Source: an uncultured Clostridium sp. | Lineage (GTDB): Bacteria > Bacillota > Clostridia > Clostridiales > Clostridiaceae | Length of the DNA: 22,668 bases | NCBI GenBank assembly: GCA_934746785.1 | Contig: CAKVFO010000047.1 | Location: forward strand, 1 to 22,668 | Direction of reading: 5' to 3' | Shown here: positions 15,230 through 22,593 of the stretch, piece after piece | How positions within the stretch are numbered: position 1 is the first letter of the stretch | Layout of the letters: each line of letters starts with the position of its first letter | Program-made: the position numbers and the translations under genes | The notes under the pieces: generated by a model | The model's input: only the letters and a program-made list of their open reading frames with translations | Database searches by the model: none | What the model was told of the DNA's origin: nothing

Positions 15230-15282
15230 AAGACGGGTAATTATACAAATGAATGTTAAAAAATAAACAAAGGAGAAGGGTT

Positions 15283-16344
15283 ATGTTTGAAATAATTAAA
15301 AAAACATTAACAGATAATGCTATATTAGGCGCAATATTTTCATCAGTATCTATAATTTTATTAGGATTTTATCTAAGAAAGAAAGATATTATTAATTCTA
15401 CAGCATCAAAGATGCTGACAAAGATAGTTTTAACAATTTCATTACCTGCTTTAGCATTCACTTCATTTATGAAAGATATAAATGGACAACAGTTAAAAGA
15501 AGGTATGAGTATTTTAGTATGGGGATTTGCAATTTATATATTATTAATTCCAATTACTAAATTAATGTTCGCTAGAGTAAAAGGGGACAAGCAAGACGTA
15601 TATAGAGTACTTGTTATTTTCGGTTCTACTACATTCTTCAGTACACCAATCGTTACTGCAGTATATGGTTCAGACGGAACAATGTTCTCAAATATATTTA
15701 ATATAGCTTATAGAGTTTTCTTATATTCATATGCCTTCATCAAAATGTCTGGTGTAAAGATGGACAAAGAAAACTTCAAGAAAAACATGAAAGAAATATT
15801 CTTAAACCCAATTATATTAGCTACATTTGCAGGATTACTTATTTGGTTATTCCAAGAAAATCTTCCACAAGTAACTGTTGCAGCTAAAGATGGAGCTAAG
15901 CAAGTTGCATTTTTAAGATTAGATTTAACTTTACCATGGTTCAGTAAAGCACTTTCTTACTTAAGTTCATTAGCATCACCACTTGCATGGATTTCAATTG
16001 GAGCAACTTTAGCAGAAGTTCCTTTCAAGAAAGCAGTATCTCAATCAGATGCTTGGATTTACAGTGTAATTAAAGTAATTGGTGTACCAGTTATAAACTT
16101 CGTATTATTAGTAGTAGTTTCTAAATTAGGAATACTTCCAGTTTCATTCGTAGGAATGGCAACAACAATGTTAATGATGGCAGCTCCAACAGCTACAGTT
16201 GCAGCAGCTTATGCAATTAGCTACGATAGAGAAGCACTATTTACATCTAACTGTTCATTATTATCAACAGTAGTTGCAGTAGTAGCAATGCCAGTTTGGA
16301 TAGTAGTATTAGAAGTAATAAAGAATATAGGTTTATTTGCTTAA
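15283..16344 (+). CDS. AEC (auxin efflux carrier) family transporter, malate permease-like
   Basis: A 353-aa membrane protein with about ten hydrophobic helices in two halves. S-L-P-A-L-A-F-T-S-F in the second helix and the late A-A-P-T-A-T-V-A-A-A-Y-A-I-S-Y plus the N-C-S-L-L-S-T-V-V-A-V-V-A-M-P-V-W stretch are typical of the AEC family, which includes bacterial malate/lactate-type permeases (MleP). AGGAGAAGGG at 15271-15280 selects the ATG at 15283; an in-frame ATG at 15253 contains this ribosome-binding site in its own codons and is rejected. D-lactate dehydrogenase follows 46 nt later, so a carboxylate such as lactate or malate is a reasonable guess for the substrate. Codon choice (TTC for Phe, AAC for Asn, CCA for Pro) is more biased than in neighbouring genes, suggesting high expression. 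Confidence 0.88.
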   Translation: MFEIIKKTLTDNAILGAIFSSVSIILLGFYLRKKDIINSTASKMLTKIVLTISLPALAFTSFMKDINGQQLKEGMSILVWGFAIYILLIPITKLMFARVKGDKQDVYRVLVIFGSTTFFSTPIVTAVYGSDGTMFSNIFNIAYRVFLYSYAFIKMSGVKMDKENFKKNMKEIFLNPIILATFAGLLIWLFQENLPQVTVAAKDGAKQVAFLRLDLTLPWFSKALSYLSSLASPLAWISIGATLAEVPFKKAVSQSDAWIYSVIKVIGVPVINFVLLVVVSKLGILPVSFVGMATTMLMMAAPTATVAAAYAISYDREALFTSNCSLLSTVVAVVAMPVWIVVLEVIKNIGLFA

Positions 16345-16390
16345 TAAATAAATTATTAATTAATTAAACAAAAGATAAAAGGAGAAAACA

Positions 16391-17389
16391 ATGGTTAAAT
16401 TAGTTTGTTATGGTGTAAGAAAAACAGAAGTTAAATACTTTGAAGATATAAACAAAAAATTCGGATTTGAATTAAAGTTAATAGAAGACTATTTAAATGA
16501 AAATAATGCAGATGAAGCATTAGGTGCAGAAGCAATAATGGTTAGAGGTAACTGTGTATGTGACAGAACAAACCTTACAAAGTGGAAAGAAAATGGTTTA
16601 AAAGTTTTATTAACTAGAACTGTTGGATTCGATCACATTGATTTAGATGTAGTTAAAGAATTAGAAATACCATGTGCAAGAGTCCCAGGTTACTCACCAA
16701 ACGCTATTGCAGAATTAGCAGTAACATTAGCTATGATGTTATTAAGACATACAGCTTACGCAGTAAATAGAACAAGCGAAAAGAATTTCTTAGTTGATCC
16801 AGTTATGTTCAGTAAAGAAATAAGAAACTGTACAGTAGGTATAATTGGAGCAGGTAGAATAGGTTTAACAGCAGCTAGATTATTCAAAGGATTAGGGGCT
16901 AGAGTGGTAGCTTATGATGTATTCCAAAGTGATGCTGCTAAAGAAGTTGTAGAATTCATGGAATTAGATCAATTATTAGCTGAATCAGATGTTATATCAA
17001 TGCATATGCCTTACATAAAGGGTTCAAATGATCATATGATTAACAAAGACCTTATAGCAAAAATGAAGGATGGAGCTATAATAATCAACACTGGTAGAGG
17101 TGAAGTTCAAGACGTTAATGATATACTAGATGCTATCGAAAGCGGAAAATTAGGTGGATTTGGTACAGACGTTATCGAATATGAAAGCGACTTATTCTTC
17201 CAAGATTTAAGAGGAAAAGAATTAAAGCAAGAAATGCATCAAAGAATAGTAGATCTTTATCCAAGAGTATTAATTACTCCTCATATAGGATCATACACTG
17301 ATGAAGCATTATGCAATATGATTGAATATTCTTATGAAAACTTACAAGATATCTTAAATGATAAAGAATGTAAAAATAGATTAGCATAA
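16391..17389 (+). CDS. D-lactate dehydrogenase (D-isomer 2-hydroxyacid dehydrogenase, VanH/LdhA-type)
   Basis: A 332-aa cytosolic NAD enzyme. The NAD site is G-I-I-G-A-G-R-I-G (about 150-158). The substrate side has T-R-T-V-G-F-D-H-I-D near residue 77 and P-G-Y-S-P-N-A-I-A-E-L-A. The catalytic residues appear complete: Arg236 (N-T-G-R-G), Glu265 (D-V-I-E-Y-E) and His298 (T-P-H-I-G-S). The Y-E-S-D-L-F-F-Q-D insert after the glutamate is characteristic of fermentative D-lactate dehydrogenases. It reduces pyruvate to D-lactate with NADH, or the reverse. A GGAG site precedes the ATG. Codon bias matches the carrier gene just upstream, so the pair is probably one strongly expressed operon, ended by the terminator at 17402. 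Other 2-keto acids remain possible substrates. Confidence 0.9.
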   Translation: MVKLVCYGVRKTEVKYFEDINKKFGFELKLIEDYLNENNADEALGAEAIMVRGNCVCDRTNLTKWKENGLKVLLTRTVGFDHIDLDVVKELEIPCARVPGYSPNAIAELAVTLAMMLLRHTAYAVNRTSEKNFLVDPVMFSKEIRNCTVGIIGAGRIGLTAARLFKGLGARVVAYDVFQSDAAKEVVEFMELDQLLAESDVISMHMPYIKGSNDHMINKDLIAKMKDGAIIINTGRGEVQDVNDILDAIESGKLGGFGTDVIEYESDLFFQDLRGKELKQEMHQRIVDLYPRVLITPHIGSYTDEALCNMIEYSYENLQDILNDKECKNRLA

Positions 17390-17401
17390 TTTAAAAAATA
17401 T

Positions 17402-17448
17402 AAGGCATATTATTAAGGTAATCTTAGTAATATGCCTTGATTTTTTTT
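17402..17448 (+). terminator. Rho-independent terminator after the dehydrogenase
   Basis: AAGGCATATTA (17402-17412) pairs perfectly with TAATATGCCTT (17428-17438), then GA and eight T's. A weak version of the dispersed motif (GTGTAGAAATT) begins directly after, at 17449. Confidence 0.9.
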
Positions 17449-17524
17449 GTGTAGAAATTTATAGATTATTTTTTAAGCCTAGCAAAGGAACTTGTAAAGT
17501 ATTTTAAAGTAATTATTATTAGGA

Positions 17525-19111
17525 GTGGTTAAAATAAAGAAAAATATAAGTTTTAAGACTATATTACTTTTTCTGGCACTAATTATCACGATAGTCCCTT
17601 TGATATTATCGTACATAATATCAGTTAAGTCTAAGCTTTCAGATAATGATGAAAGAATTAAAAATACATTACAGGAGGCTTCAGAGTTAATTTCTAATGA
17701 TAAAATTGTACAAGATAAGTTATATAATAAAAAGAATGATTATGTCGTCCAAGAGTATAGTAAAAAGTTGATTGAGATTTTTGATGATATAGATATTATT
17801 GTTATTTCAGATATGGATGGGGAAAAATATTCTCACTTAGATGAAAAACAAATAGGAGAAGTATTTGTAGGAGAAGACAAAGGTGATGTTTTAAGTTATG
17901 GAAAAAGTTACTTTTCTATTAAAGAAGGATCAATGGGTATAACTTTTAGATGGTTTAAACCAATATATAATGGAGATACTCAAGTAGGTTTTGTAATGAC
18001 AGGAAAGTATTATAATGATATTGATTTTATGAATAAAAAAGTAAAAGAAATGTATTTTATTTTATTTATAATATGTTTATCTATATCAGGTGTAGGTGCT
18101 AAAATGTTAGCTGAGCATGTAAAAAAAGCAATGTTAGGTATGGAACCTTATGAAATAGTAAAGTTATATGAAGAAAAAAAAGTTATTGTTAATAGTGTTA
18201 AAGATGGAATAATTGCTTTAAATAAAGAAAATGAGGTTACTGAAATAAATAATATATGTTATAAAATGTTTAAAGATTTTGATATCGATTATGTATTAGA
18301 AGTGTTAGATGTATTTATAAAAGCAAGAATGGATATAGAAATGAAGGAATTTATTATTAATAATAAAAAAGTTTTTATAAGTATAAAGACTATCTTTGAA
18401 GATAACGATTATTTAGGGATTATAATTACATTAACAGATAGAAATGGTATTGATAAAGTAGCGAGGGAAATAACAGGAGTTGAAGAAGTAATACGGGATT
18501 TGAGAGCTAGTGTTCATGAGTTTAAAAATCATTCATATGTTCTTTTAGGACTTATTCAGTTGAAAGAATATGATGAGGCTATGAATTATATCTTGAAACT
18601 TCAGGATATAGATAAAGGTAATAGGGCAAAATTTTCAAACATAAAAGACTCGTATATACATGCACTTTTAATGAGTAGAGATTCAGCAGCTAAAGAAAAA
18701 AAGATTGAGCTGATTATGACAGAAGAATCTTTTTTAGAAGAAGAACATGGAATAATAAGTTCCTTTGATATTGTTACAATCTTAGGCAACCTATTGGAAA
18801 ATGCATTTGAAGCTTGTTCAGAAACTAGAGAAAAAGATAGAAAGGTAGAGGTAGCTCTTTTTGAAGATGATGAAGTAATAGAAATTCAAGTAAGGGATAA
18901 TGGAAAAACAATATCATCTTACTTAAGAAATGATATATTTAAGGAGGGAATATCTTCAAAATCAGCTGGGAGAGGAACAGGGCTTTATTTAGTTAAGAAT
19001 AGAGTAGAGTTATATAAAGGAAATATAGAAATAGAAGAATTTGAAAATGAAAAGATATTTGTAGTAACTATATACAAGGGGGAGAATCATGATAAGAGCA
19101 TTAATAGTTGA
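17525..19111 (+). CDS. Sensor histidine kinase, CitA/DcuS family
   Basis: A 528-aa membrane sensor. Helix 1 spans about residues 12-33 and helix 2 about 176-195; between them is an extracellular sensing domain of the size found in citrate/C4-dicarboxylate sensors. A cytoplasmic PAS-like region (about 215-310; V-N-S-V-K-D-G-I-I-A-L) leads to the phospho-acceptor segment V-H-E-F-K-N-H-S-Y-V-L-L-G-L with His331, of the CitA/DcuS type. The ATPase domain has N-L-L-E-N-A-F-E-A (Asn422), V-R-D-N-G-K and G-R-G-T-G-L-Y-L-V. It overlaps the response regulator by 23 nt. The start is unusual: the GTG at 17525 overlaps the AGGAG site, and no ATG or TTG lies at a normal distance. The signal is probably a carboxylic acid, and the likely targets are the adjacent carrier and dehydrogenase genes (inference). 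Confidence 0.9.
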   Translation: MVKIKKNISFKTILLFLALIITIVPLILSYIISVKSKLSDNDERIKNTLQEASELISNDKIVQDKLYNKKNDYVVQEYSKKLIEIFDDIDIIVISDMDGEKYSHLDEKQIGEVFVGEDKGDVLSYGKSYFSIKEGSMGITFRWFKPIYNGDTQVGFVMTGKYYNDIDFMNKKVKEMYFILFIICLSISGVGAKMLAEHVKKAMLGMEPYEIVKLYEEKKVIVNSVKDGIIALNKENEVTEINNICYKMFKDFDIDYVLEVLDVFIKARMDIEMKEFIINNKKVFISIKTIFEDNDYLGIIITLTDRNGIDKVAREITGVEEVIRDLRASVHEFKNHSYVLLGLIQLKEYDEAMNYILKLQDIDKGNRAKFSNIKDSYIHALLMSRDSAAKEKKIELIMTEESFLEEEHGIISSFDIVTILGNLLENAFEACSETREKDRKVEVALFEDDEVIEIQVRDNGKTISSYLRNDIFKEGISSKSAGRGTGLYLVKNRVELYKGNIEIEEFENEKIFVVTIYKGENHDKSINS

Positions 19112-19763
19112 AGATGATCCAATGGTAGCTTTAATAAATAAAAAGTATTTAGAGCAAGTTGGAGACATAGAAGTAGTAGATTCAGTAATGTATGAAGAAG
19201 AAGTAATAGAAAAGTTAAAGAATGAAAATATAGACTTAGTTCTTTTAGATGTCTTTTTGCCAGAAAAGAATGGCATAGAGATTCTTGAGGAAATGAGAAA
19301 AGCTGGCCTTTATCAAGATGTAATAATGATAACTGCTGCCAATAATTCATCAGAATTTAGAAAGGCGTTAGCATTAGGAGTTAGTGATTATTTGATAAAA
19401 CCGTTTGATTTTAAAAGATTTGAGATGGCTGTTAATAAATTTAAATATAAGGCTGAGTTGGTAAATAAAAATAAAAAAATTAATCAAGAGGAATTAGATA
19501 GTATATTAGGAGGTAATATAGAAGGGGTGAAAGAAGGGCTGCCTAAGGGATTGAATAAAAGAACATTAGAAAGAGTCACAAATTATTTGATGCTTAATAA
19601 TAATAAATATTTTACTATAAGAGATATTTCTAAAGAACTCAAAATTAGTAATGTTACAATAAAGAAGTATATGGATTACTTTGAAAGTATAGACAAAGTT
19701 TTAGTGAAAATAGAATATGGTAATGTTGGAAGACCTGAGTTTAAATATTATTTTAAAGATTAA
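19089..19763 (+). CDS. Response regulator, CitB/DcuR family
   Basis: A 224-aa two-domain regulator. The receiver domain (1-120) has the acidic pocket E-D-D at residues 8-10, the phospho-acceptor Asp54 (L-L-D-V-F-L-P), the conserved Thr of M-I-T-A-A and the Lys of L-I-K-P-F. The C-terminal part (about 155-224) carries a helix-turn-helix: F-T-I-R-D-I-S-K-E-L-K-I-S-N-V-T-I-K-K-Y, as in DcuR/CitB/MaeR. It starts inside the kinase gene after a GGGGGAG site, so the pair is co-translated. It should bind DNA near carboxylate-use genes; the carrier/dehydrogenase promoter region around 15187-15229 is the nearest candidate. Confidence 0.92.
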   Translation: MIRALIVEDDPMVALINKKYLEQVGDIEVVDSVMYEEEVIEKLKNENIDLVLLDVFLPEKNGIEILEEMRKAGLYQDVIMITAANNSSEFRKALALGVSDYLIKPFDFKRFEMAVNKFKYKAELVNKNKKINQEELDSILGGNIEGVKEGLPKGLNKRTLERVTNYLMLNNNKYFTIRDISKELKISNVTIKKYMDYFESIDKVLVKIEYGNVGRPEFKYYFKD

Positions 19764-19805
19764 AAGAAAAAACTAAAAAAATCTATGCTTTTTTTACAAA
19801 AAATA

Positions 19806-19814
19806 TGTTATAAT
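19806..19814 (+). promoter_or_regulatory. Extended -10 promoter of the small membrane protein
   Basis: TGTTATAAT forms an extended -10 element with a perfect TATAAT at 19809-19814. The -35 is weak (TGCTTT at 19786-19791). The start codon is 53 bp downstream. Confidence 0.45.
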
Positions 19815-19867
19815 ATATAAAAATAGACTAATTAACATAAATTATGTAAAAAAGGGGCGGTATACAT

Positions 19868-20026
19868 ATGAAGTTTAAAGTAGGAAAATTTTTAGGGTTT
19901 ATAGGATTTTTATCATTATTTGGGCTTAAGGGATTTCCAACAGGAAATTATTTGTGGTTTGTATTTTTTATAAACTTAGCTTGGTTTACATTTTTTTATG
20001 AAAATAGTATTGTCTATAGAAAGTAA
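19868..20026 (+). CDS. Small hydrophobic membrane protein (52 aa)
   Basis: A 52-residue protein, M-K-F-K-V-G-K followed by two hydrophobic segments: F-L-G-F-I-G-F-L-S-L-F-G-L and, after a P-T-G-N turn, Y-L-W-F-V-F-F-I-N-L-A-W-F-T-F-F-Y. The end is charged (Y-R-K). A strong GGGGCGG ribosome-binding site lies 7 nt before the ATG, a TATAAT promoter lies upstream and a terminator follows, so it looks like a real independent gene. The layout recalls the N-terminus of DUF3796-type small membrane proteins, but I cannot assign a function. Short membrane proteins of this kind are often missed in annotation. Confidence 0.7.
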   Translation: MKFKVGKFLGFIGFLSLFGLKGFPTGNYLWFVFFINLAWFTFFYENSIVYRK

Positions 20027-20069
20027 TTTTAAAAGGTATAAATTTAAATAAACTATGTAGATTTTATAC

Positions 20070-20108
20070 AAAAGCTTTGGGAGGAAGAAATTCAGCTCAA
20101 AGTTTTTT
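20070..20108 (+). terminator. Rho-independent terminator after the small membrane protein
   Basis: CTTTGGG (20075-20081) pairs with CTCAAAG (20096-20102) with one G-U pair, extended by A/T pairs on the outside; six T's follow. CGTTTAGAAT, a weak form of the dispersed motif, comes next (20109-20118). Confidence 0.7.
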
Positions 20109-20160
20109 CGTTTAGAATGTGTATATCATTGAATATTAAAGAAAGTAAGAAAAATGTAAT

Positions 20161-20189
20161 TTGTAAAAAAAATACTTAAATGATATAAT
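20161..20189 (+). promoter_or_regulatory. Strong SigA promoter of the NlpC/P60 gene
   Basis: TTGTAA (20161-20166), a 17-bp spacer and a perfect TATAAT (20184-20189) with an extended TGA in front. The promoter at 21701-21729 is strikingly alike: TGTAAAAAAAATA, then TGATATAAT. Confidence 0.75.
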
Positions 20190-20213
20190 GTTCATATAAA
20201 GGTTTATAAATCG

Positions 20214-20245
20214 AAAGGAGGAGTGGTCAGAGAAGACCGTTTTGA
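20214..20245 (+). promoter_or_regulatory. Distant ribosome-binding site with a hairpin before the start codon
   Basis: AAAGGAGGAG (20214-20223) is an almost perfect Shine-Dalgarno sequence, but the only usable start (ATG 20246; a TGA lies in frame just before it) is 22 nt away. GGTC (20225-20228) and GACC (20235-20238) can pair around a 6-nt loop, which would bring the two closer. Confidence 0.5.
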
Positions 20246-21532
20246 ATGAAAAAAAAAGTTATATTAGCAATAGTAACTGCAACACTTTTAACAACTACTT
20301 TATTACCATCAATAAGTGTAAGCGCAAATCCTGAATCAAGTAGTGAAATTCAATTTGATAAAGACACTCAAAATAAATATTCAGAAATGGAGAATAGATA
20401 CTATGAGTTAGAAAAAAAGGTTCAGGAATTAGACGATCAAATAAGTTTACTTATTTGTAAAATTAATAATAATAATAATGAAATAGATAACGTTAACACA
20501 GAAATAGATAATACTAAAAAGGAAATAGAGCAAAAAAAAGAGGATATAGAAGAAGAAGAAGAAATATTAGGTAAAAGATTAAGAGAACTATATAAATCTG
20601 GAGGTCAAAATAGCTATATTTCTTTAGTTTTTTCAGCTGATAATTTAGGTGACTTTATTAGTAAGATTGATGATACAGCAAAGTTAATGAATCTCGATAG
20701 AAAAGTTGTAAAGGAATTAGGAGACAGTAAGAACAAACTTGATGAAAGTGTAGATAATCTTGAAAAGAAGTCAGATGAGATAAAGGATTTAAATAATGAA
20801 ATTGAAGAAGAAAAAGTAAATCTTGATGTTAAAAAGAAGGAACAAGAGCAAGCAACAAGTGAAGCTAAAGTAGAAAAGGATAAGTTTGAGAGTGAAAATT
20901 TAGTTCCTATGGAAACAGCAAAAGTTACACCATGGATAAATGAAGCAACAAATAGTAATAGTTCTTTAGATAAAATAAAATATGATGTTTCAATATTAAA
21001 TGCATCACAAGCAGGTCTAAAGAGTGAATCTGTAAAAGCACAAGTGTCAGAGGCTATAAATAAAGCAAATGAGTTAATAAGAAAGAAAACTGAAGAGCAG
21101 GAAAAAGCAAGGCAGCAAAGAAATGAACAGCAGTCGGGAAATGGACAGCATCAGGCAACAACACCAGCTTTAAATACCAATGTGTCACAATCATCTAATG
21201 CTGCTGATTTAATTAGTTATGCAATGAGATTTATTGGAGTTCCTTATGTATGGGGAGGAACAACTCCTGATGGATTTGACTGCTCAGGATTTACTCAATA
21301 TGTTTTTAGTCATGCAGCAGGTATAGGATTAGGAAGAACTACTTATGAACAAATTAATAATGGTCGTGAAGTTTCAAGAGAAAATTTACAACCTGGAGAT
21401 TTAATATTTCCAAGTGCTCATCATGTGGCAATTTATATTGGAAATGGGCAAATGATTCATGCACCACATACAGGAGATAAGGTGAAAATAGCTAATGTGT
21501 ATGGTTTTTGGAGAGCTAGAAGAATATTATAA
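20246..21532 (+). CDS. Secreted coiled-coil NlpC/P60 peptidoglycan endopeptidase
   Basis: A 428-aa cell-wall hydrolase. Residues 1-27 are a signal peptide ending S-V-S-A-N. About 40-215 is a long coiled coil rich in Glu, Lys and Asn (PcsB/CwlO-like), interrupted near 105-150 by the R-L-R-E-L-Y-K-S-G-G stretch with S-L-V-F-S-A-D-N-L, usual in this group. A Gln-rich linker (about 285-315) leads to the NlpC/P60 domain with Y-V-W-G-G and the catalytic Cys346 (F-D-C-S-G-F), His393 (H-H-V-A-I-Y-I-G) and His405 (M-I-H-A-P-H). Such enzymes cut peptide stems in peptidoglycan; in relatives the coiled coil keeps the enzyme inactive until FtsEX or a similar partner activates it. It is a single-gene unit with its own strong promoter and terminator. 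The active site looks complete. Confidence 0.92.
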   Translation: MKKKVILAIVTATLLTTTLLPSISVSANPESSSEIQFDKDTQNKYSEMENRYYELEKKVQELDDQISLLICKINNNNNEIDNVNTEIDNTKKEIEQKKEDIEEEEEILGKRLRELYKSGGQNSYISLVFSADNLGDFISKIDDTAKLMNLDRKVVKELGDSKNKLDESVDNLEKKSDEIKDLNNEIEEEKVNLDVKKKEQEQATSEAKVEKDKFESENLVPMETAKVTPWINEATNSNSSLDKIKYDVSILNASQAGLKSESVKAQVSEAINKANELIRKKTEEQEKARQQRNEQQSGNGQHQATTPALNTNVSQSSNAADLISYAMRFIGVPYVWGGTTPDGFDCSGFTQYVFSHAAGIGLGRTTYEQINNGREVSRENLQPGDLIFPSAHHVAIYIGNGQMIHAPHTGDKVKIANVYGFWRARRIL

Positions 21533-21555
21533 TAATATATAATCTGGTATAGATT

Positions 21556-21593
21556 AGGGCTAATAATTTGCTTGTGCAAAGTTAGTCCTTTTT
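21556..21593 (+). terminator. Rho-independent terminator after the NlpC/P60 gene
   Basis: AGGGCTAA (21556-21563) pairs with TTAGTCCT (21582-21589) with one G-U pair, and TTTGC/GCAAA extends the stem inside. Five T's follow. The dispersed motif starts at the next base. Confidence 0.85.
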
Positions 21594-21635
21594 AGCGTAT
21601 AGGAAATTATTTTGATTTTATAACTTTTTGATAAG
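21594..21635 (+). repeat. Post-terminator dispersed motif, copy at 21594
   Basis: AGCGTATAGGAAATTATTTT is followed by GATTTTATAACTTTTTGATAAG. It parallels the copy at 7647 over about 40 bp, with only scattered changes, but lacks the GC-rich palindrome. Confidence 0.65.
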
Positions 21636-21700
21636 ACTTAAAGATATAATTTATACGTAAAGATAAGTTAGAAAAAATGGTAATATTTTAATGATAGTTA

Positions 21701-21729
21701 TGTAAAAAAAATATATAATTTGATATAAT
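21701..21729 (+). promoter_or_regulatory. Promoter of the PilZ gene
   Basis: TGTAAA (21701-21706), 17 bp, and TATAAT (21724-21729) with an extended TGA in front. It is similar in sequence to the promoter at 20161. Confidence 0.6.
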
Positions 21730-21772
21730 TATATTTAAGGTTAATTATTAAAAATAAGGTGGGTGAAGAAGG

Positions 21773-22210
21773 TTGCCAGATGGAGTAAAAAATAGAAGAG
21801 CTTTTTTTAGGATTGACTTAAGTATTCCTATGTGTGGACAACTAACGATATTAGAAGTAGATGGGGTAGAAATTAAAAAAGGCTATACAAGTATATGTAT
21901 AGAAGATATAGGTGTAGGTGGAGTGAGATTTAGATCAAAGTTAGATATACCAAAAACAAGTGATGCAAGATTGGGAATTAAGTTTAAATTATATAATAAA
22001 GAATATTTACTTCCTGCTACAGTAATTTGGAAGAGTGATGTAGATAAAGTATTTAAAAGATATGGATGTAGATTTGAAATTTTAGATTCTGAAAGAGAAA
22101 ATTATTTAGGGGTATTTAACAGATTTTCTATAGCGTGTGCTAGGGGAGATCATGAGTCATATAATCAATGTAATATTAATCATTGTAGTTTAAAATTAGA
22201 AGGAAAGTAA
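21773..22210 (+). CDS. PilZ-domain protein (cyclic di-GMP receptor candidate)
   Basis: A 145-aa cytosolic protein starting at TTG 21773; AAGGTGGG about 9 nt upstream supports this start. The single domain begins with N-R-R-A-F-F-R, giving the R-x-x-x-R cyclic di-GMP motif (Arg9, Arg13). The second motif is I-E-D-I-G-V-G-G-V-R-F (Asp45, Gly47, Gly50); the usual Ser of D/N-x-S-x-x-G is Gly here, which may weaken binding. A-T-V-I-W-K and Y-G-C-R-F-E are normal PilZ strands. The C-terminal 25 residues add Cys122, His127, Cys133, His137 and Cys138, a possible metal site that is not part of the ordinary domain. No neighbour makes or degrades cyclic di-GMP, so the target process is unknown. Confidence 0.85.
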   Translation: MPDGVKNRRAFFRIDLSIPMCGQLTILEVDGVEIKKGYTSICIEDIGVGGVRFRSKLDIPKTSDARLGIKFKLYNKEYLLPATVIWKSDVDKVFKRYGCRFEILDSERENYLGVFNRFSIACARGDHESYNQCNINHCSLKLEGK

Positions 22211-22280
22211 AGATAGTTGTAGAAGAATTTAAAATATATTACAATATAATATTAGATATATATTCAATGAAAGAGAAATA

Positions 22281-22309
22281 TTGACAAGCGATAAAAAACA
22301 ACTTATTAT
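22281..22309 (+). promoter_or_regulatory. SigA promoter of the T-box leader
   Basis: A perfect TTGACA (22281-22286), a 17-bp spacer and TATTAT (22304-22309). It is the best -35 in the window and starts the T-box transcript at about 22316. Confidence 0.8.
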
Positions 22310-22334
22310 AAATATATAAATAAATATTTATTAA

Positions 22335-22590
22335 TCTTATGATGAGGGATAGTAGTTAAGTAATATTTCAATACAGAGAATCAAGGATGCTGAAATCTTG
22401 ATATGAAAGTCTTAATGAATGGGCCTTTGAAGAATAAAGAGAAATTATTAAAAGAGTATCGGATATGGGATATATGCACCTTATAGCATAATTAGTATGT
22501 TTGTACTAAAAGATATAGAGTGGTATTTTAATACAAGTTAGGTGGTACCGCGGAGAAACTCCGTCCTATTTATTATAGGATGGAGTTTTT
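22335..22590 (+). ncRNA. T-box leader (tRNA-sensing riboswitch), probable tRNA-Trp
   Basis: The T-box core AGGTGGTACCGCGG lies at 22540-22553 and is followed by a terminator (22558-22590), the standard layout in which uncharged tRNA favours the antiterminator. Stem I begins around GATGAGGGATAGTAG (22341) and includes AGAGAATCAAGGATGCTGAAA near 22376-22395. Its 3' side reads GAA-TGG-GCCTTTGA at 22417-22430, where the specifier codon is expected just before a purine and CCTTTGA. This points to TGG, tryptophan. GGC (Gly), offset by one, is less likely because a C would follow it. The controlled gene is beyond the right edge; a Trp-tRNA synthetase, tryptophan biosynthesis or uptake gene would fit. 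Confidence 0.9.
22558..22590 (+). terminator. T-box attenuator terminator
   Basis: ACTCCGTCCTAT (22558-22569) pairs with ATAGGATGGAGT (22575-22586) with one G-U pair, then T's. The 5' half overlaps the part needed for the antiterminator, as usual for T-box leaders. Confidence 0.9.
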
Positions 22591-22593
22591 ATT

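Noticed and set aside
15253..15282. Ten-codon N-terminal extension of the AEC carrier
   Set aside because: The extension contains the AGGAGAAGGG ribosome-binding site that serves the ATG at 15283.
19010..19350. Two minus-strand open frames of about 87 codons
   Set aside because: They lie antisense to the kinase/response regulator overlap and lack ribosome-binding sites.
22420..22424. GGC (Gly) as the T-box specifier
   Set aside because: The codon would be followed by C; TGG is followed by a purine and keeps the usual distance to CCTTTGA.
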